Assembly (NCBI GenBank): GCA_021838065.1
Contig: JAKCEJ010000194.1
Location: forward strand, 1 to 6,002
From: Pseudomonadota bacterium
GTDB taxonomy: Bacteria > Pseudomonadota > Gammaproteobacteria > Steroidobacterales > Steroidobacteraceae
DNA: 6,002 bases
Direction: 5' to 3'
A model generated the notes under the pieces. The model was not told where the DNA came from and ran no database searches. It saw nothing but the letters and a program-made list of their open reading frames with translations. The position numbers and the translations under genes were made by a program. Every line of letters starts with the position of its first letter. Positions within the stretch are counted from its first letter, which is position 1. Below, piece by piece: positions 5,007 to 6,002 of the stretch.

Positions 5007-6002
5007 CTATCGCTTCATCGCCTCGAAGAACTCGCTGTTGCACTTGGTGTCCTTGAGCTTGTCGAGCAGGAACTCGATCGCCGCGAGCTCATCCATCGGG
5101 TGCAGCAGCTTGCGCAGGATCCACATCTTGGCGAGCTCGCCCTGATCGGTGATGAGCTCCTCCTTGCGCGTGCCCGAGCGGTTGATGTTCACAGCCGGGA
5201 ATACCCGCTTCTCGGCGATGCGCCGGTCGAGGTGGATCTCGCTGTTGCCCGTGCCCTTGAACTCCTCGTAGATGACATCGTCCATCTTCGAGCCGGTGTC
5301 GATCAGCGCGGTGGCGAGAATGGTGAGGCTCCCGCCTTCCTCGATGTTGCGCGCCGCGCCGAAGAAGCGCTTCGGGCGCTGCAGCGCATTGGCATCCACG
5401 CCGCCGGTGAGCACCTTGCCGGACGACGGCACCACGGTGTTGTAGGCGCGCGCCAGCCGCGTGATCGAGTCGAGGAGAATCACCACGTCCTTCTTGTGCT
5501 CGACGAGGCGCTTGGCTTTCTCGATGACCATCTCGGCGACCTGCACGTGGCGGGCAGCCGGCTCATCGAAGGTGCTCGAGACGACCTCGCCCTTGACGGT
5601 GCGCTGCATCTCGGTCACTTCCTCGGGCCGCTCGTCGATCAGCAGCACGATCAGATAGATCTCGGGATGGTTCGCCGTGAGGGAGGTGGCGATGTTCTGC
5701 AGCAGCATCGTCTTGCCGGCCTTCGGCGGGGAGACGATCAGGCCGCGCTGCCCCTTGCCGATCGGCGCCACCAGATCGATGGTGCGCGCGGTGAGATCCT
5801 CGGTCGAGCCATTGCCGCGCTCGAGCTTCAAGCGCTTGGTCGGGTGCAGCGGCGTGAGGTTCTCGAACAGCACCTTGTTGCGCGAGCTCTCCGGGGAGTC
5901 GAAGTTGATCTCCCCGACCTTCAGCAGCGCGAAATAGCGCTCCCCGTCCTTCGGCGGGCGGATCAGCCCGGAGATGGTGTCGCCGGTGCGCAGGTTGAAG
6001 CG
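5007..6002 (-). CDS. rho: Transcription termination factor Rho (N-terminal part outside window)
   Basis: Rho is a hexameric RNA-dependent ATPase/translocase that binds C-rich nascent RNA and ends transcription. The visible 331 codons align without gaps to E. coli residues 88-418, so only about the first 87 residues are missing. The frame starts RFNLRTGDTISG, part of the primary RNA-binding domain. The ATPase core has Walker A PPKAGKT (E. coli 179-185), LLIDERPEEV (208-217), Walker B VVILLDS with Asp265, the Q-loop SGKVLTGG (284-291), the R-loop region KGTGN, and NRSGTRKEE with the arginine finger Arg366. It ends EAMKR followed by TAG 5009-5007. The ATG inside this frame at about 5873 is not the true start, since homology continues to the window edge. 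The gene converges on purD. No insertion domain of the actinobacterial or Bacteroidetes kind is seen in this part. Confidence 0.99.
   Translation of the reverse strand, partial: RFNLRTGDTISGLIRPPKDGERYFALLKVGEINFDSPESSRNKVLFENLTPLHPTKRLKLERGNGSTEDLTARTIDLVAPIGKGQRGLIVSPPKAGKTMLLQNIATSLTANHPEIYLIVLLIDERPEEVTEMQRTVKGEVVSSTFDEPAARHVQVAEMVIEKAKRLVEHKKDVVILLDSITRLARAYNTVVPSSGKVLTGGVDANALQRPKRFFGAARNIEEGGSLTILATALIDTGSKMDDVIYEEFKGTGNSEIHLDRRIAEKRVFPAVNINRSGTRKEELITDQGELAKMWILRKLLHPMDELAAIEFLLDKLKDTKCNSEFFEAMKR

Noticed and set aside
4667..5056. + strand frame of 129 codons across the rho 3' end
   Set aside because: It runs into the certain rho coding sequence on the opposite strand and is better explained as the shadow of the two - strand small frames.

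Overview
The window is about 6 kb of chromosome with high GC content by eye. It holds four complete housekeeping genes on the + strand, dusB, fis, purH and purD. The last two-thirds or more of rho lies on the - strand and runs off the right edge. The Fis protein, the dusB-fis pairing and the close match of Rho and PurH to their E. coli counterparts point to a gammaproteobacterium. The GC richness and the order dusB-fis-purH-purD fit a Pseudomonas/Xanthomonadales/Nevskiales-like lineage rather than an enteric, where purHD lies elsewhere. I cannot name a genus.

Layout. Bases 2-103 are the tail of an unrecognised upstream gene whose stop overlaps the dusB start (TGATG). dusB (103-1092) modifies tRNA. 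fis (1119-1409) encodes the nucleoid protein. purH (1417-2982) and purD (2990-4285) follow, each after a 7-base gap, so the run looks like one co-transcribed operon. rho (5007-6002) faces it from the right. PurD catalyses an early step of de novo purine synthesis and PurH the last two, so the pair supplies IMP next to genes tied to translation (DusB) and growth-phase control (Fis).

The only unusual part is the convergent gap 4286-5006. On the + strand, 4303-4527 is a short unrecognised frame with clear coding-type codon bias. On the - strand, downstream of rho, are two small reading frames that look broken. One at 4846-5001 is interrupted by an in-frame amber codon. The other at 4547-4806 is a two-transmembrane-segment protein split by a frameshift. 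Several small hairpins lie in the same gap. I see no tRNA, rRNA, CRISPR array, insertion sequence or phage-type gene.

I do not find a new multi-gene system. The points worth a second look are the two damaged genes beside rho, the unrecognised frame after purD, and the A9 slippery tract in the first codons of fis.
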